From: Parasedimentitalea psychrophila
GTDB taxonomy: Bacteria > Pseudomonadota > Alphaproteobacteria > Rhodobacterales > Rhodobacteraceae
Direction of reading: 5' to 3'
Length of the DNA: 64,000 nucleotides
Assembly (NCBI RefSeq): GCF_030285785.1
Contig: NZ_CP127247.1
Coordinates: forward strand, 1 to 64,000
Shown: positions 52,150 through 63,598 of the stretch, piece after piece
Layout: every line of letters starts with the position of its first letter
Position numbering within the stretch: the stretch's first letter is position 1
The notes under the pieces: generated by a model
What the model saw: the letters and a program-made list of their open reading frames with translations, nothing else
What the model was told of the DNA's origin: nothing
Databases searched by the model: none
Program-made: the position numbers and the translations under genes

Positions 52150-53697
52150 TTAGTGCGACGCAGTCTGGGTCGTTGCGGTCAGATCCGCAGCGGCCAGAGA
52201 ATGATTGAAATTGGCGACCAGCGCCTCGGTTGACGGGCCGATGATATCGGTGACCAGCGCCGGGTAGATCCCCAGCAGTAGGGTCATCACCACCAGCGGA
52301 GCAAAGATCACCCGCTCGCGCATCGACATGTCAGACATGGTTTTCAGACCCGCCTTGATCATGTCGCCAAAAACTACCCGGCGATACAGGTACAGGGCAT
52401 AACAGGCCGAGAAAATAACCCCCGACGTGGCGACCGCGGCAATCCAGGTATTTTTCTGGAAGGCGCCCATCAGCGTCAGGAATTCACCGACAAACCCGGA
52501 TGTGCCCGGCAGGCCGACGTTGCCCATGGTGAAGAACATGAACACCAGCGCATAGGCCGGCATCCGGATCACCAGACCACCATAGGCGCTGATTTCGCGG
52601 GTGTGCATCCGGTCATAGATCACCCCAACGATCAGGAACAGCGCGGCCGAGATAAAGCCGTGGCTGATCATCTGAAAGATGGCGCCATCAATGCCCTGCT
52701 GGTTGGCGGAAAAGATCCCCATGGTGACAAAGCCCATGTGGGCGACAGAGGAATAGGCAATCAGCTTTTTCATGTCGTCCTGCACCAGCGCCACCAGCGA
52801 GGTATAGACGATGGCGATCACCGACATCCACAGCACCATATCGGTCATCACGTCGGATCCGACCGGGAACATTGGCAGGCTGAACCGCAGGAAGCCGTAG
52901 CCGCCCATCTTCAACAGGATTGCTGCCAGAACAACCGAGCCAGCCGTTGGCGCCTGAACGTGCGCATCCGGCAACCAAGTGTGCACCGGCCACATCGGCA
53001 TCTTCACTGCAAAACTGGCAAAGAAGGCCAGGAACATCAGGGTCTGCATACCGCCGACGACCTGAATGCCGAGGATCTCAAAGCTGTTTGACGCAAACGT
53101 GTGGGTCATCAGCGCTTCGATGTCGGTGGTACCTGCATCGGCAAACATCGCCACCATCGCCACCAGCATCAGCACCGAGCCGAGAAAGGTGTAGAGGAAG
53201 AACTTGAACGAAGCGTAGATCCGCTGCTTGCCGCCCCAGATACCGATGATCAGGAACATCGGTATCAGACCTGCCTCAAAGAACAGGTAGAACAGCACCA
53301 GATCCAGCGCCATAAAGACGCCAAGCATCAGGGTTTCCAGCAGCAGGAATGCAATCATGTATTCCTTGACGCGGGTAGAGACGTTCCAGCTGGCCAAAAT
53401 GGTCAGCGGCATCACAAATGTGGTCAGCATCACAAACAGAACCGAAATCCCGTCGACACCCATTTTGTATTTCAGCCCCATCAGCCAGTCGGACTCTTCG
53501 ACAAACTGAAAGCCGGTGTTCGCCGGATCGAACTCAAAATAGATCCCCAGGCTCACCAGGAAGGTGATCGAGGTGGCAAACAGCGCGAGATACTTGGCAT
53601 TACGCTGTGCCGCCTCATCCTCGCCGCGCATGAACAGGGCCATGATCCCCGCCGCCAGTGCCGGGATAAAAGTGACAATAGACAGTATGTTGTCCAT
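52150..53697 (-). CDS. nuoM: NADH-quinone oxidoreductase subunit M
   Basis: 515 residues, 14-helix antiporter-like proton-pumping subunit. [24 protein letters not shown] and [22 protein letters not shown] are the diagnostic regions. It overlaps nuoL by one base. Confidence 0.97.
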   Translation of the reverse strand: MDNILSIVTFIPALAAGIMALFMRGEDEAAQRNAKYLALFATSITFLVSLGIYFEFDPANTGFQFVEESDWLMGLKYKMGVDGISVLFVMLTTFVMPLTILASWNVSTRVKEYMIAFLLLETLMLGVFMALDLVLFYLFFEAGLIPMFLIIGIWGGKQRIYASFKFFLYTFLGSVLMLVAMVAMFADAGTTDIEALMTHTFASNSFEILGIQVVGGMQTLMFLAFFASFAVKMPMWPVHTWLPDAHVQAPTAGSVVLAAILLKMGGYGFLRFSLPMFPVGSDVMTDMVLWMSVIAIVYTSLVALVQDDMKKLIAYSSVAHMGFVTMGIFSANQQGIDGAIFQMISHGFISAALFLIVGVIYDRMHTREISAYGGLVIRMPAYALVFMFFTMGNVGLPGTSGFVGEFLTLMGAFQKNTWIAAVATSGVIFSACYALYLYRRVVFGDMIKAGLKTMSDMSMRERVIFAPLVVMTLLLGIYPALVTDIIGPSTEALVANFNHSLAAADLTATTQTASH

Positions 53698-55835
53698 CAG
53701 TGGGCTCCTCCGCCGATCGACATCCAGGTGACAAGGGCGACAATTCCCAGCACCATCCAGAAGGCATAAGTAAAGATGAAACCCGTTTGTGCGCGTCCGG
53801 CCAGACGGGTGAAGAAGGGAACCACGCCCATGGCGACGCCGTTCAGGAAGCCGTCAATGGTATCGCCATCGCCGCGTTTCCACAGGAACCGGCCCAGAGC
53901 AAACGCGGGCTTAACAAAGACTACATTGTACAGCTCATCAAAATACCACTTGTTCTTGAAGAACAGATACAGCGGCCGTTGCGCCTGCGCCAAACGGCCC
54001 GGCAGCGACGGATTGATGATGTAGAACCAGATCGCAACCAGCAAGCCACCCAGCATGGCGATGAAGGGGGAGACCTTCACCCAGACCGGCGCCGCATGTG
54101 CGTCGTCCAGAACCGTGTTGTCCTTGCCAAAGTAGATGCCGCCTTCGCCGGGCTTGCCAGCAAACACATAGTGGGCTTCGCCAGTGGCAGCGGCTTCACC
54201 GTGACCGGCATCAGCAACCACTTCGCCGTGGCTGGTATCGGTATCGGCATCGCCGTGTCCGGTGCTTTCGCTTACCGTGGCAGTCTCGCCATGTGCCGTA
54301 GCTTCGGCAACCGGGATACCATAGAACTTGCCGACCTGATCGGTGTGACCAAAGAACGAACCATACCACAGCATGCCAGCCAGCACCGCGCCAACGGACA
54401 ACACGCCCAGCGGGATCAACATGGTCAGCGGGCTTTCATGCGCGTGATCATGGGTGTGCTTGTCACCGCGTGCCTCGCCAAAGAAGGTCATGAACATCAG
54501 CCGCCATGAATAGAACGAGGTCATTGCAGCGGCAATCACCAGCATCCAGAAACCATAGCCAGAGCCGCCTGCATAGGCACTCTCGATGATTGCATCCTTG
54601 GACAGGAAGCCGGCAAAGCCGAATGTGGTCAGCGGAATGCCAACACCGGTGATAGCCAAGGTACCGATCATCATCGACCAAAAGGTGAATGGGATCTTTT
54701 TGCGCAAGCCGCCGTATTCGGTCATTTCCTGCTCGTGGTGCATCGCATTGATGACGGACCCAGCCCCAAGGAACAACAGCGCCTTAAAGAAGGCGTGGGT
54801 CAGCAGGTGGAACATAGCCGCCGAGTACATGCCAACACCGGCAGCCACGAACATATAGCCCAACTGCGAACAGGTGGAATAGGCGATGACCCGTTTGATG
54901 TCGGTCTGAACCAGACCCACAGTGGCCGCAAAGAACGCGGTGGAGGCGCCCACTACAGTCACAAAGGCCATGGCTTCCGGAGCGAACTCCATCAGCGGCG
55001 ACATCCGGCAGACCAGGAACACACCGGCGGTAACCATGGTGGCCGCGTGGATCAGCGCCGACACAGGTGTCGGACCTTCCATCGCGTCAGGCAGCCAGGT
55101 GTGCAGGAACAGTTGAGCAGATTTACCCATCGCACCAACAAACAGCAGGAAGGCAATCAGGTTGGCAGCGTTCCATTCAGTCCAAAGGAAGGTCAGTTCT
55201 GTTTCGGCCAACGTAGGCGCCGCAGCGAACACATCATTCAGGTTGATGCTGTCGGTCAGGAAGAACAGACCAAAGATCCCCAGCGCAAAACCAAAGTCAC
55301 CAACGCGGTTGACCACAAAGGCCTTGATCGCGGCGGCATTGGCGGTGGGCTTGCGGTAGTAGAAACCGATCAGCAGATACGAGGCAACACCGACGCCTTC
55401 CCAGCCAAAGAACATCTGGACCAGGTTGTCCGAGGTCACCAGCATCAGCATGGCGAAGGTAAAGAACGACAGATAGGCAAAGAAGCGTGGCTTATAGCTT
55501 TCGCCGTCTTTCCACTGGGGGTCTTTGTCCATGTAGCCGAACGAATACAGGTGAACCAGCGAGGACACCGTGGTGATCACGATCAGCATGATGGTGGTCA
55601 GACGGTCCAGGCGGATGCCCCAGGAGGTGGACAGCGAGCCGCTCTCGATCCAGCGCAGGATCTCGATATGCTGGGTGATGCCGTCAAACGTCAGGAACGA
55701 GATCCATGACAGGAAGGCCGACAGGAACAGCATACCAGTCGAGGTCCACATCGCGGCTTTCTCGCCAATATATTTATAGCCGAACCCGCAGATAATAGCC
55801 CCGATGAGCGGGGCAAAGAGAAGGATGGTTTCCAT
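53697..55835 (-). CDS. nuoL: NADH-quinone oxidoreductase subunit L, with a His/Gly-rich insertion
   Basis: 712 residues, about 100 longer than E. coli NuoL. The antiporter core is complete ([55 protein letters not shown]) and the lateral helix HL is at the end. The extra length lies in a soluble loop (about residues 500-560, bases 54170-54330) rich in HGE/HGD units ([30 protein letters not shown]). Confidence 0.96.
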   Translation of the reverse strand: METILLFAPLIGAIICGFGYKYIGEKAAMWTSTGMLFLSAFLSWISFLTFDGITQHIEILRWIESGSLSTSWGIRLDRLTTIMLIVITTVSSLVHLYSFGYMDKDPQWKDGESYKPRFFAYLSFFTFAMLMLVTSDNLVQMFFGWEGVGVASYLLIGFYYRKPTANAAAIKAFVVNRVGDFGFALGIFGLFFLTDSINLNDVFAAAPTLAETELTFLWTEWNAANLIAFLLFVGAMGKSAQLFLHTWLPDAMEGPTPVSALIHAATMVTAGVFLVCRMSPLMEFAPEAMAFVTVVGASTAFFAATVGLVQTDIKRVIAYSTCSQLGYMFVAAGVGMYSAAMFHLLTHAFFKALLFLGAGSVINAMHHEQEMTEYGGLRKKIPFTFWSMMIGTLAITGVGIPLTTFGFAGFLSKDAIIESAYAGGSGYGFWMLVIAAAMTSFYSWRLMFMTFFGEARGDKHTHDHAHESPLTMLIPLGVLSVGAVLAGMLWYGSFFGHTDQVGKFYGIPVAEATAHGETATVSESTGHGDADTDTSHGEVVADAGHGEAAATGEAHYVFAGKPGEGGIYFGKDNTVLDDAHAAPVWVKVSPFIAMLGGLLVAIWFYIINPSLPGRLAQAQRPLYLFFKNKWYFDELYNVVFVKPAFALGRFLWKRGDGDTIDGFLNGVAMGVVPFFTRLAGRAQTGFIFTYAFWMVLGIVALVTWMSIGGGAH

Positions 55836-55841
55836 GATGTC

Positions 55842-56147
55842 TTAGCCCTTCATCACGTTGATGTCTTCGACATCGATTGTTCCACGGTTGCGGAAGAAGC
55901 AGACCAGGATCGCCAGACCAATGGAGGCCTCGGCGGCGGCCACGGTCAGCACAAACAGGGTAAACACCTGGCCGACCAGATCGCCAAGGAAGCTGGAGAA
56001 GGCCACAAGGTTGATGTTCACCGCCAGCAACATCAATTCGATGCTCATCAGCAGAGTGATCACGTTCTTGCGGTTCAAAAAGATCCCAAAGATGCCGATG
56101 ACGAACAAGGTCGCTGCGACGGTGAGATAATGTTCAATACCAATCAT
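55842..56147 (-). CDS. nuoK: NADH-quinone oxidoreductase subunit K
   Basis: 101 residues, three membrane helices, with conserved membrane glutamates ([25 protein letters not shown]) that belong to the proton path. Standard length. Confidence 0.97.
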   Translation of the reverse strand: MIGIEHYLTVAATLFVIGIFGIFLNRKNVITLLMSIELMLLAVNINLVAFSSFLGDLVGQVFTLFVLTVAAAEASIGLAILVCFFRNRGTIDVEDINVMKG

Positions 56148-56151
56148 TGGA

Positions 56152-56754
56152 TTAAAGCCCCTGCCCCGGTTTTACGTCTTTCAGTTCCATCGCCTTGGCC
56201 GGATCGCGGAACATCTGGGCCAGGATATCCTGACGTTTGATGTCTTTACGATGGCGCAGGGTCAGAACAATGGCGCCAATCATGGCGACCAGCAGGATCA
56301 GACCCGACAGCTGGAACAGAAGGAAGTAGTCATCATATAGAATAAGGCCCAGGGCCTCGGTGTTGTGGCGGTCGGCTGGGATCGGCTGCGCCAGAAGATC
56401 AGCGGCACCATGTGCGCTCTCCCAAGCACCGTAGGCCATCACCAGTTGCATCAGAATGACCAGACCGATCAGCAGCGCCAGTGGCATAAATTTGGCCATC
56501 TCGGCTTTCAGCTCGGCAAAATCCACATCCAGCATCATCACCACAAACAGGAACAGCACCATCACTGCGCCCACATAGACAATCACCAGCAACATGGCGA
56601 CGAACTCAGCCCCCAGCAGAACAAACAGTCCCGCCGACGACAAGAAGGCCAGAATCAACCACAGCACCGAATGCACCGGCTGGCGGCTGATCACAGTGAA
56701 CAGCCCGCCGGTGATGGCGCTTATGGCGAAGAGGTAAAAGGCAAACACGCTCAT
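56152..56754 (-). CDS. nuoJ: NADH-quinone oxidoreductase subunit J
   Basis: 200 residues, five membrane helices, with the [51 protein letters not shown] block of NuoJ. It overlaps the upstream carboxymuconolactone-decarboxylase-like gene by 4 bases. Confidence 0.97.
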   Translation of the reverse strand: MSVFAFYLFAISAITGGLFTVISRQPVHSVLWLILAFLSSAGLFVLLGAEFVAMLLVIVYVGAVMVLFLFVVMMLDVDFAELKAEMAKFMPLALLIGLVILMQLVMAYGAWESAHGAADLLAQPIPADRHNTEALGLILYDDYFLLFQLSGLILLVAMIGAIVLTLRHRKDIKRQDILAQMFRDPAKAMELKDVKPGQGL

Positions 56755-57158
56755 GACTCATCGTCCCCTTGTGCGTCCAGGACCTCTTGCGCGACTTCTA
56801 GCGCCTTGGTCATGGCCGGGATGCCAGCAAATACTGACATCTGTCCGATCGCTTCCACGATCTCTTGTTTCTTGGCACCTGCCGCAAGGGCGTGGCGCAC
56901 GGTTTGACGCAGAGCAGTATCTGCCTGCGCCCCTTGGCATGTCAGCCCGGCCAGCGTCAGCAGCAGCCGGGTCTTGGCGTCCAGCCCATCCGGATTAGCG
57001 GATGTGCCGAACATCATTTCCATTGCCTCTTTGGGCATGGTGGGCCACATCGCCTCAAACCCTTTGGCAGAGACATCGCCAAGCCCTGGGTTCATAGCCT
57101 TGGCCATCTCTTGGGCCTGAGCCATCATGGCCTCAAAGGGGTTTTTGGGGGTGCTCAT
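56751..57158 (-). CDS. carboxymuconolactone decarboxylase (CMD) / AhpD-like protein inside the nuo operon
   Basis: 135 residues. [62 protein letters not shown] follows the CMD/AhpD fold. The position of the AhpD CxxC pair is occupied by TCQGAQAD, with only one cysteine. A redox or protective role near complex I is a guess. It overlaps nuoI by 4 bases and nuoJ by 4 bases, so it is translated with the subunits. Confidence 0.88.
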   Translation of the reverse strand: MSTPKNPFEAMMAQAQEMAKAMNPGLGDVSAKGFEAMWPTMPKEAMEMMFGTSANPDGLDAKTRLLLTLAGLTCQGAQADTALRQTVRHALAAGAKKQEIVEAIGQMSVFAGIPAMTKALEVAQEVLDAQGDDES

Positions 57159-57649
57159 CGGTACGGCGCATCCAGTTCCAGGTTGCGGGCAATCTCGGCT
57201 TCCCAGCGATCGCCGTTCGCCAGCAGTCTGTTCTTGTCGTAGAACAGCTCTTCGCGGGTCTCGGTTGAGAACTCAAAGTTCGGACCTTCGACAATCGCAT
57301 CCACCGGGCAGGCCTCTTGGCAGAAACCGCAATAGATGCATTTGGTCATGTCGATGTCATAGCGCGTGGTGCGGCGGGTGCCATCGTCGCGGGGTTCCGC
57401 GTCAATGGTGATCGCCTGCGCCGGGCAGACCGCTTCGCACAGCTTACAGGCAATGCAGCGCTCTTCGCCGTCAGGATAGCGACGCAGCGCATGTTCGCCG
57501 CGGAAACGCGGGCTCAGCGGTCCCTTCTCGTGCGGGTAGTTCAGCGTCGCCTTGGGGGCAAAGAAGTATTTGAACCCCAGTTTGAAGCCAACCCAAAAAT
57601 CCTGCAGCAGGAAGTACTTGGCGGCGCGGGTGTAATCGATCTGGGTCAT
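57155..57649 (-). CDS. nuoI: NADH-quinone oxidoreductase subunit I
   Basis: 164 residues with two 4Fe-4S binding motifs [12 protein letters not shown] and [12 protein letters not shown], the ligands of clusters N6a and N6b. N-terminal amphipathic part docks to NuoH. One base after nuoH. Confidence 0.97.
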   Translation of the reverse strand: MTQIDYTRAAKYFLLQDFWVGFKLGFKYFFAPKATLNYPHEKGPLSPRFRGEHALRRYPDGEERCIACKLCEAVCPAQAITIDAEPRDDGTRRTTRYDIDMTKCIYCGFCQEACPVDAIVEGPNFEFSTETREELFYDKNRLLANGDRWEAEIARNLELDAPYR

Positions 57650-57650
57650 A

Positions 57651-58688
57651 TCAGCCTCCTACTGCCCAACGGACGTAAAGTCCGCCGAACCACGCGAATT
57701 TTGCGGCAAAGGCAACGAAGACCACCCAAGCCAGCGAGAACGGCAGGAACACTTTCCAGCCCAGACGCATCAGCTGGTCATAGCGGTAACGCGGCGTGAT
57801 TGCCTTGACCATTGAGATCAGGAAGAAGAAGAACGCCATCTTGCCGACCATCCACAGCACGCCGTCCGGCAAGCCAGGAATTGGCGACAGCCAGCCACCA
57901 AAGAACAGCAGCGACATCAGCGCGCACATCAGGAAGATGGCGATGTATTCGCCGGCCATGAACAGCAGGAACATGGTGGCCGAATATTCCACCTGATAGC
58001 CAGCCACCAGTTCGCTCTCCGCCTCGGGAAGGTCAAATGGTGGTCGGTTGGTTTCTGCCAGCGCCGAGATGAAGAACAGGAACACCATCGGGAAATGCGG
58101 CAACCAGTACCAGTTGAAGAAGCCAAAGTCGCCGTCTTGTGCCCGCACGATATCGCCAAAGTTCAGCGAACCGGAGGAGATGATCACACCGATGATCACC
58201 AGACCAATGGAGACTTCATAGGAGATCATCTGCGCCGCAGAGCGCAGCGAGCCCAGGAAGGGGTATTTCGAGTTCGAAGCCCAACCGCCCATGATCACGC
58301 CGTAGACCTCAAGCGAGGACACCGCAAAGACATAGAGCACAGCAACGTTCAGGTTACTGAGCACCCAACCGTCGTTGAACGGGATCACTGCCCAGGCGAT
58401 CAACGACAGCACAAAGCTGGTCAATGGCGCCAGAACAAACACGGCGCGGTCAGCCCCCGCCGGGATTACGATCTCCTTGAAGATGTATTTCAACGCATCC
58501 GCCACCGATTGCAGGATGCCAAAGACCCCCACAACATTGGGTCCGCGTCGCATCTGTACCGCCGCCCAGATTTTCCGGTCGCCGTACACAAGGAACAACA
58601 AAGAGATCATGACAAATGCGACGACTGCCAGCACTTGTGCCAATATCAGAACAAAAATTCCGATTGGGGTGTTAAAGAATTCAGCCAT
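57651..58688 (-). CDS. nuoH: NADH-quinone oxidoreductase subunit H
   Basis: 345 residues, eight membrane helices, quinone-site subunit. [21 protein letters not shown] and [28 protein letters not shown] are the diagnostic cytoplasmic loops. Normal length. Confidence 0.97.
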   Translation of the reverse strand: MAEFFNTPIGIFVLILAQVLAVVAFVMISLLFLVYGDRKIWAAVQMRRGPNVVGVFGILQSVADALKYIFKEIVIPAGADRAVFVLAPLTSFVLSLIAWAVIPFNDGWVLSNLNVAVLYVFAVSSLEVYGVIMGGWASNSKYPFLGSLRSAAQMISYEVSIGLVIIGVIISSGSLNFGDIVRAQDGDFGFFNWYWLPHFPMVFLFFISALAETNRPPFDLPEAESELVAGYQVEYSATMFLLFMAGEYIAIFLMCALMSLLFFGGWLSPIPGLPDGVLWMVGKMAFFFFLISMVKAITPRYRYDQLMRLGWKVFLPFSLAWVVFVAFAAKFAWFGGLYVRWAVGG

Positions 58689-58694
58689 TGGTCC

Positions 58695-59081
58695 TCACAC
58701 CGTAGGTATTCCGTTTGCCTCACAATCCGCAACCACGACTTCAGCGTCGATGGTGCGCAGACCGCGCGGTAGGGAGGGCGAGATGGTGTAGACAGCATCC
58801 GCCGTCCAAACGCCACCCTCTTGGTTTAAATTTGTGCGCAAATGTCGTGCAAACCCGTAACCTCGGATCAACGCGTATTGCGCGGCTGCGCATTCAGCAT
58901 AGTTATCAATGTCGTCGCCCTTGCGAGCCCCGGTCATTGACACGTGGAACTGCACCAGATCCCCCTCAAGCAGGCTGGTTTTTACACCCTGATAGACCGG
59001 GGAAAACCCGGCAGCCTGATCTGCGGGCTCAGGCGAACAGCCAGCCAGCAGAAAGGGGGATATGAGCGCAGCGCGGATCAC
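58695..59081 (-). CDS. lipoprotein of unknown function in the nuo operon
   Basis: 128 residues beginning with a short signal sequence and lipobox FLLAGCSP. The rest ([47 protein letters not shown]) is not a family I recognise. It overlaps nuoG by 4 bases and sits 6 bases before nuoH, so it is co-expressed with complex I; a role in assembly is possible but unproven. Confidence 0.8.
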   Translation of the reverse strand: MIRAALISPFLLAGCSPEPADQAAGFSPVYQGVKTSLLEGDLVQFHVSMTGARKGDDIDNYAECAAAQYALIRGYGFARHLRTNLNQEGGVWTADAVYTISPSLPRGLRTIDAEVVVADCEANGIPTV

Positions 59082-61096
59082 TCGGCCGCTATCTTTTCAG
59101 CGCCGCGTGCCTTGGTGTTGGCTGACAGTTCAGCCATCACTTCGGACGCGCGGGTGATTGGGTTGGTCAGGTAGAAATCCTTGATCACAGTCAGGAAGGC
59201 CGCCTTGCCCAGGGTGCCCAGTTCAAGCGCCGCGCCCTCATTGGTCGGCACCTGGTCGATCTTGGCCAGATGTGGAACCTCGGCAATCATCGCCGTCCGC
59301 AATTGCGCCAGCGAGTCATAGCTCAGGGTCGCATCCAGTTCAGCACTAAGGGCGCGCAGAATGGCCCAGTTTTCCTTGGCCTCACCCGGCGCGAAACCGG
59401 CGCGCATCGCCAATTGAGGGCGACCCTCAGTATTGACAAACAGACCGTTTTCTTCGGTGTAAGCAGCGCCCGGCAGCACAATGTCAGCGCGGTGCGCACC
59501 ACGGTCGCCGTGCGAGCCTTGATAGATCACAAAGGCACCCGCATCGATTTGGACTTCATCGGCACCAAGATTGTAGATCACTTCGGCGCCCTCAAGCGCC
59601 GCTTCCATGCCACCCAAGGTGGTCGCACCCACATCCATCGCGCCAACACGCGACGCCGCCGTGTGCAACACCAGCAGTTTGGACTCGGTCAGTTCGGCAT
59701 ATTTCTGCGCATGCGCCAGCACCGCCAGACCATCCGCCTCGCGCAGAGCGCCCTGGCCGACGATGACCAGAGTATCCTTGCCCAAAGCGTCCTTGGTATC
59801 GCCCTTCAACACGGCGCCCAATGCCGCCCGGTCTGTCCCAAGATGCGTATAATCAAAAGTCAGATCAACCGGTTGGCCAATCAAGCTAATGTCAGCGCCT
59901 CTAGTCCATGCCTTGCGAAGGCGCGCGTTCAGCACCGGAGATTCATTGCGTGGATCGCTGCCGATCAACAGGATCGCCTTGGCACCGTCGATATCTTCGA
60001 TCGCCGCAGTCCCCACATAGGCAGCGCGGATGTCCAATGGCAGGCGCACGTTGTCAGTGCGGCATTCAACTTTGCCACCCAGACCTGTCACCAGTTGCTT
60101 CAGCGCAAAGGCGGCCTCGACTGGAACCAAATCACCGATCAGGCCAGCAACCTTTTTGCCCTTCATCGCGCCGGCTGCTTTGCTCAGCGCCTCGCCCCAA
60201 GTTGCGGGGCGCAGCTTGCCGTTATCGCGAATATATGGGCGGTCCAGACGCTGACGACGCAGACCATCCCAGACAAAACGGGTTTTGTCGGAAATCCACT
60301 CTTCGTTCACGCCGTCGTTGTTGCGCGGCATGATGCGCATGACTTCGCGGCCTTTGGTATCCACCCGGATGTTGGATCCCAGCGCGTCCATCACGTCGAT
60401 GGTTTCTGTCTTGGCCAATTCCCACGGACGGGCGGTAAAGGCGTAGGGCTTGGAGGTCAGCGCGCCAACCGGGCACAGGTCAATGATGTTGCCCTGCATG
60501 TTGCTGTCCAGCGTCTGGTTCAGATAGCTGACGATCTCGGCATCTTCACCGCGGCCAGTTTGGCCCATCTGGGTAAGACCGGCAACTTCCGAAGTAAAGC
60601 GCACGCAGCGGGTACAGCTGATGCAACGGGTCATTGTGGTCGAGATCAGCGGACCAAGGTCCAGATCGTCGACAATCCGCTTGGGTTCCTTGAACCGGCT
60701 TTCAGAGATGCCATAGGCCATCGCCTGATCCTGCAGATCACACTCGCCACCCTGATCACAGATCGGGCAATCCAGCGGGTGGTTGATCAGCATGAATTCC
60801 ATCACGCCTTCGCGGGCCTTTTTGACCATCGGGGAGTTGGTTTTCACAACCGGCGGCTGGCCCTCGGGGCCGGGACGCAGATCACGCACCTGCATGGCGC
60901 AGGACGCGGCCGGTTTTGGCGGGCCGCCGACAACTTCGACCAGACACATGCGGCAGTTGCCAGCGATGGTCAGACGTTCGTGATAACAAAAACGAGGGAT
61001 CTCGACCCCGGCCTCTTCACAGGCCTGGATCAGGGTCATCGCCCCGTCCACTTCGATCTCTGTGCCATCAATGTTGATCTTGCGCAGGTCAGACAT
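59078..61096 (-). CDS. nuoG: NADH-quinone oxidoreductase subunit G
   Basis: 672 residues. N-terminal 2Fe-2S ligands in [16 protein letters not shown], the His/Cys ligands of N5 in [21 protein letters not shown], and a 4Fe-4S motif [10 protein letters not shown]. The C-terminal part is a molybdopterin-oxidoreductase-like domain. Size fits the alphaproteobacterial subunit. Confidence 0.97.
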   Translation of the reverse strand: MSDLRKINIDGTEIEVDGAMTLIQACEEAGVEIPRFCYHERLTIAGNCRMCLVEVVGGPPKPAASCAMQVRDLRPGPEGQPPVVKTNSPMVKKAREGVMEFMLINHPLDCPICDQGGECDLQDQAMAYGISESRFKEPKRIVDDLDLGPLISTTMTRCISCTRCVRFTSEVAGLTQMGQTGRGEDAEIVSYLNQTLDSNMQGNIIDLCPVGALTSKPYAFTARPWELAKTETIDVMDALGSNIRVDTKGREVMRIMPRNNDGVNEEWISDKTRFVWDGLRRQRLDRPYIRDNGKLRPATWGEALSKAAGAMKGKKVAGLIGDLVPVEAAFALKQLVTGLGGKVECRTDNVRLPLDIRAAYVGTAAIEDIDGAKAILLIGSDPRNESPVLNARLRKAWTRGADISLIGQPVDLTFDYTHLGTDRAALGAVLKGDTKDALGKDTLVIVGQGALREADGLAVLAHAQKYAELTESKLLVLHTAASRVGAMDVGATTLGGMEAALEGAEVIYNLGADEVQIDAGAFVIYQGSHGDRGAHRADIVLPGAAYTEENGLFVNTEGRPQLAMRAGFAPGEAKENWAILRALSAELDATLSYDSLAQLRTAMIAEVPHLAKIDQVPTNEGAALELGTLGKAAFLTVIKDFYLTNPITRASEVMAELSANTKARGAEKIAAE

Positions 61097-61099
61097 GGT

Positions 61100-61507
61100 C
61101 TATTTCGCCCTCAGTAGCGCGCCAATCGCGCTGGATTTATCAATTTCCGCGCGCCCAAACACGCAGAAGGTTTCAGGGGTGCTGTAATCAACGCCATTGG
61201 CCTTGAGAAAGAGCTCTCCCTTGGCGCGCATCCGCGCCTTTTCACTGTCCGATTCCACATAGGCGCGGATTTCGGCGTTCGAGTAGCCCAGGTCATTGGC
61301 CTGTGACTTCAGATCCCAGGCCATCCCCAGCGCCTTCAGGTGGCGCGGCTTGATGGATTGGCAGTATTCGCTGACCTCATGGGCAACGGCGGCGGCAAAA
61401 ATGATATTTTCAACCTGCGGAACATCCCGCAAACTGGGTTTGGCAGCCGCGCCAAGCGGCAGGGCTGAAACGCAAAGAGCAACGGCGGCAATCAAAGTAC
61501 GAGTCAT
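61100..61507 (-). CDS. DUF5333 domain-containing exported protein
   Basis: 135 residues with a signal peptide (MTRTLIAAVALCVSALPLGAAA). VPQVENIIFAAAVAHEVSEYCQSIKPRHLKALGMAWDLKSQANDLGYSNAEIRAYVES is the DUF5333 pattern found in nuo clusters of Rhodobacteraceae. Start at 61507 behind GGGAGA; the longer frame is not supported. 3 bases before nuoG. Confidence 0.83.
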   Translation of the reverse strand: MTRTLIAAVALCVSALPLGAAAKPSLRDVPQVENIIFAAAVAHEVSEYCQSIKPRHLKALGMAWDLKSQANDLGYSNAEIRAYVESDSEKARMRAKGELFLKANGVDYSTPETFCVFGRAEIDKSSAIGALLRAK

Positions 61508-61605
61508 GGTTTTCTCCCGATCAATGGAGCCCCCATGCCGCGCAACACTGCCACCGCTATTCAATAGCAGCGCGCCGTGCAGGCCCCGATATGCCGCAAA
61601 CCCGC

Positions 61606-61983
61606 TCACGATTCGCATGTCCCCTGGAACACCGCATCGCCATCTACCAAACGCAACTGCGCCTCGGAGTCACGCGGGTTAACATCCCAGATAATGTCCG
61701 AGGTGCCATAGCCGGCCTCACTCAGACAGTATCTGACCCCCGCATGAGCGGCGGCCAAACGAGCCCCGTCCAGCGATTGAGCGGCGTCCTTGATTTCAAC
61801 GATAAAGTCCGCCCGCGAAACCTTCTTGTCCACTGCCTTGGTCTTGATCTTGAATTCCACGCCATCATAAGTGGGCCGTTCTTTTCTAGACTTGTCACAG
61901 CCCGACAGGGCGACAGCGCCAAGCACCAGAACAATCGGCAGGACAATTTTGGCAGATTTCATCGATCCCATCATCCCGTTCAC
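61606..61983 (-). CDS. small lipoprotein between nuoF and the DUF5333 gene
   Basis: 125 residues: signal sequence and lipobox VALSGCDKS, then an unrecognised periplasmic domain with two cysteines ([14 protein letters not shown]) that may form a disulfide. ATG at 61983 overlaps the nuoF stop (ATGA). Function unknown. Confidence 0.78.
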   Translation of the reverse strand: MNGMMGSMKSAKIVLPIVLVLGAVALSGCDKSRKERPTYDGVEFKIKTKAVDKKVSRADFIVEIKDAAQSLDGARLAAAHAGVRYCLSEAGYGTSDIIWDVNPRDSEAQLRLVDGDAVFQGTCES

Positions 61984-63278
61984 TCCGCCGCCATCGCGCC
62001 CATGCGGCCGGTCTTATTGGCCTTGATACGGTCTTCGATTTCTTCGCGGAAGTTGCGGATCAGCCCCTGGATTGGCCATGCGGCCGCGTCACCCAGCGCA
62101 CAGATGGTGTGGCCTTCGACCTGTTTGGTCACGTCCCACAGCATATCGATCTCTTCCAGCTCGGCCTCGCCGCGCACCAGACGGTCCATGACGCGCATCA
62201 TCCAGCCGGTGCCTTCACGACACGGGGTACACTGGCCACAGCTTTCGTGCTTGTAGAACTTGGCCAGACGCCAGATCGCTTTGATGATGTCGGTGTTCTT
62301 GTCCATGACAATCACCGCCGCCGTGCCCAGACCCGAGCCCAGATCGTTGCGCAAGTAATCAAAGTCCATGATCGCGTCGCGCATGTTTTCACCGCGAACG
62401 CAAGGCACGGATGATCCGCCGGGGATTACCGCCAGCAGATTGTCCCAGCCGCCTTTGATCCCACCGCAGTGCTTTTCGATCAGTTCTTCAAAGCCGATGC
62501 TCATCGCCTCTTCAACAACGCAAGGGTTGTTGACGTGACCCGAGATGCCAAACAGCTTGGTGCCGACGTTATTGGGGCGACCAAAGGAGCTGAACCACTC
62601 AGGGCCGCGCCGCAGGATGGTGGGCACAACAGCGATCGATTCCACGTTGTTCACGGTCGAGGGGCAGCCATACAGACCAGCGCCAGCCGGGAACGGCGGC
62701 TTCATCCGAGGCATGCCCTTTTTGCCTTCCAAGCTTTCAATCAATGCAGTTTCTTCACCGCAGATATAGGCCCCTGCCCCGTGGTGCAGGAACAAGTCAA
62801 AGTCCCAGCCGGATTTGGCTGCGTTCTTGCCCAGCAGGCCCGCGGCGTAAGCCTCATCAATGGCGGACTGCAGCGCTTCGCGCTCGCGGATGTATTCGCC
62901 GCGAATGTAGATATAGCAAGTATGCGCGTTCATCGCGAAGCTGGCGATCAGTGCGCCTTCGATCAGCGTGTGCGGATCATGACGCATGATTTCGCGGTCT
63001 TTGCAGGTGCCCGGCTCGGATTCATCGGCATTGATCACCAGATAGGCTGGGCGACCATCGCTTTCCTTGGGCATGAACGACCATTTCAAGCCGGTGGGGA
63101 AACCCGCACCACCGCGACCGCGCAGGCCAGAGTCTTTCATCGACTGAACGATCCAATCGCGCCCCTTGGCGAGGATCGCCGCGGTGCCATCCCAATGGCC
63201 CCGTGCCTGCGCACCCTTCAACGAGCGATCATGCATACCGTAGAGGTTGGTAAAGATCCGGTCCTGGTCCTTCAGCAT
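61980..63278 (-). CDS. nuoF: NADH-quinone oxidoreductase subunit F
   Basis: 432 residues; binds NADH and FMN and holds a 4Fe-4S cluster. [16 protein letters not shown] is the NADH/FMN-binding region, and [15 protein letters not shown] with the following [12 protein letters not shown] supplies the cluster cysteines. Six bases after the DUF5337 gene. Confidence 0.98.
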   Translation of the reverse strand: MLKDQDRIFTNLYGMHDRSLKGAQARGHWDGTAAILAKGRDWIVQSMKDSGLRGRGGAGFPTGLKWSFMPKESDGRPAYLVINADESEPGTCKDREIMRHDPHTLIEGALIASFAMNAHTCYIYIRGEYIREREALQSAIDEAYAAGLLGKNAAKSGWDFDLFLHHGAGAYICGEETALIESLEGKKGMPRMKPPFPAGAGLYGCPSTVNNVESIAVVPTILRRGPEWFSSFGRPNNVGTKLFGISGHVNNPCVVEEAMSIGFEELIEKHCGGIKGGWDNLLAVIPGGSSVPCVRGENMRDAIMDFDYLRNDLGSGLGTAAVIVMDKNTDIIKAIWRLAKFYKHESCGQCTPCREGTGWMMRVMDRLVRGEAELEEIDMLWDVTKQVEGHTICALGDAAAWPIQGLIRNFREEIEDRIKANKTGRMGAMAAE

Positions 63279-63284
63279 GTCTGC

Positions 63285-63509
63285 CTACCTTTGACTGTCC
63301 TGGCGCAAGCGCCAGAGTTGATAAATGTTAACCAATGCCCAGATGAACGCAGCGAGCGCGCCGAAGTAGAACAGCATCTCATAGCGCATGGGCAAACCGA
63401 ACACTTGGATCAGCCAAGGCGCCAGGATGGCGGAGAGCCCGCCACCTGCAATCACCACTGCGATGATGCGCCCTTTGCGGGCAACTGCCTTATCCTGTTC
63501 GGTGCTCAT
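63285..63509 (-). CDS. DUF5337 small membrane protein
   Basis: 74 residues with two membrane segments (about 15-36 and 42-64) and a basic loop. This matches DUF5337, which occurs between nuoE and nuoF in Rhodobacteraceae. Function unknown, perhaps in complex I assembly. Confidence 0.83.
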   Translation of the reverse strand: MSTEQDKAVARKGRIIAVVIAGGGLSAILAPWLIQVFGLPMRYEMLFYFGALAAFIWALVNIYQLWRLRQDSQR

Positions 63510-63598
63510 TTGGTCCTGTGTGTCTGGTCCCCGCCCGAATAATGGGCGAAAAATGATTACGTGTCGTTGGTGCCGTGGTCCTTGGCACCTTTTGCAAA

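Noticed and set aside
59270-61117. 615-codon open frame antisense to nuoG
   Set aside because: Antisense shadow; the NuoG protein with its iron-sulfur motifs is on the other strand.
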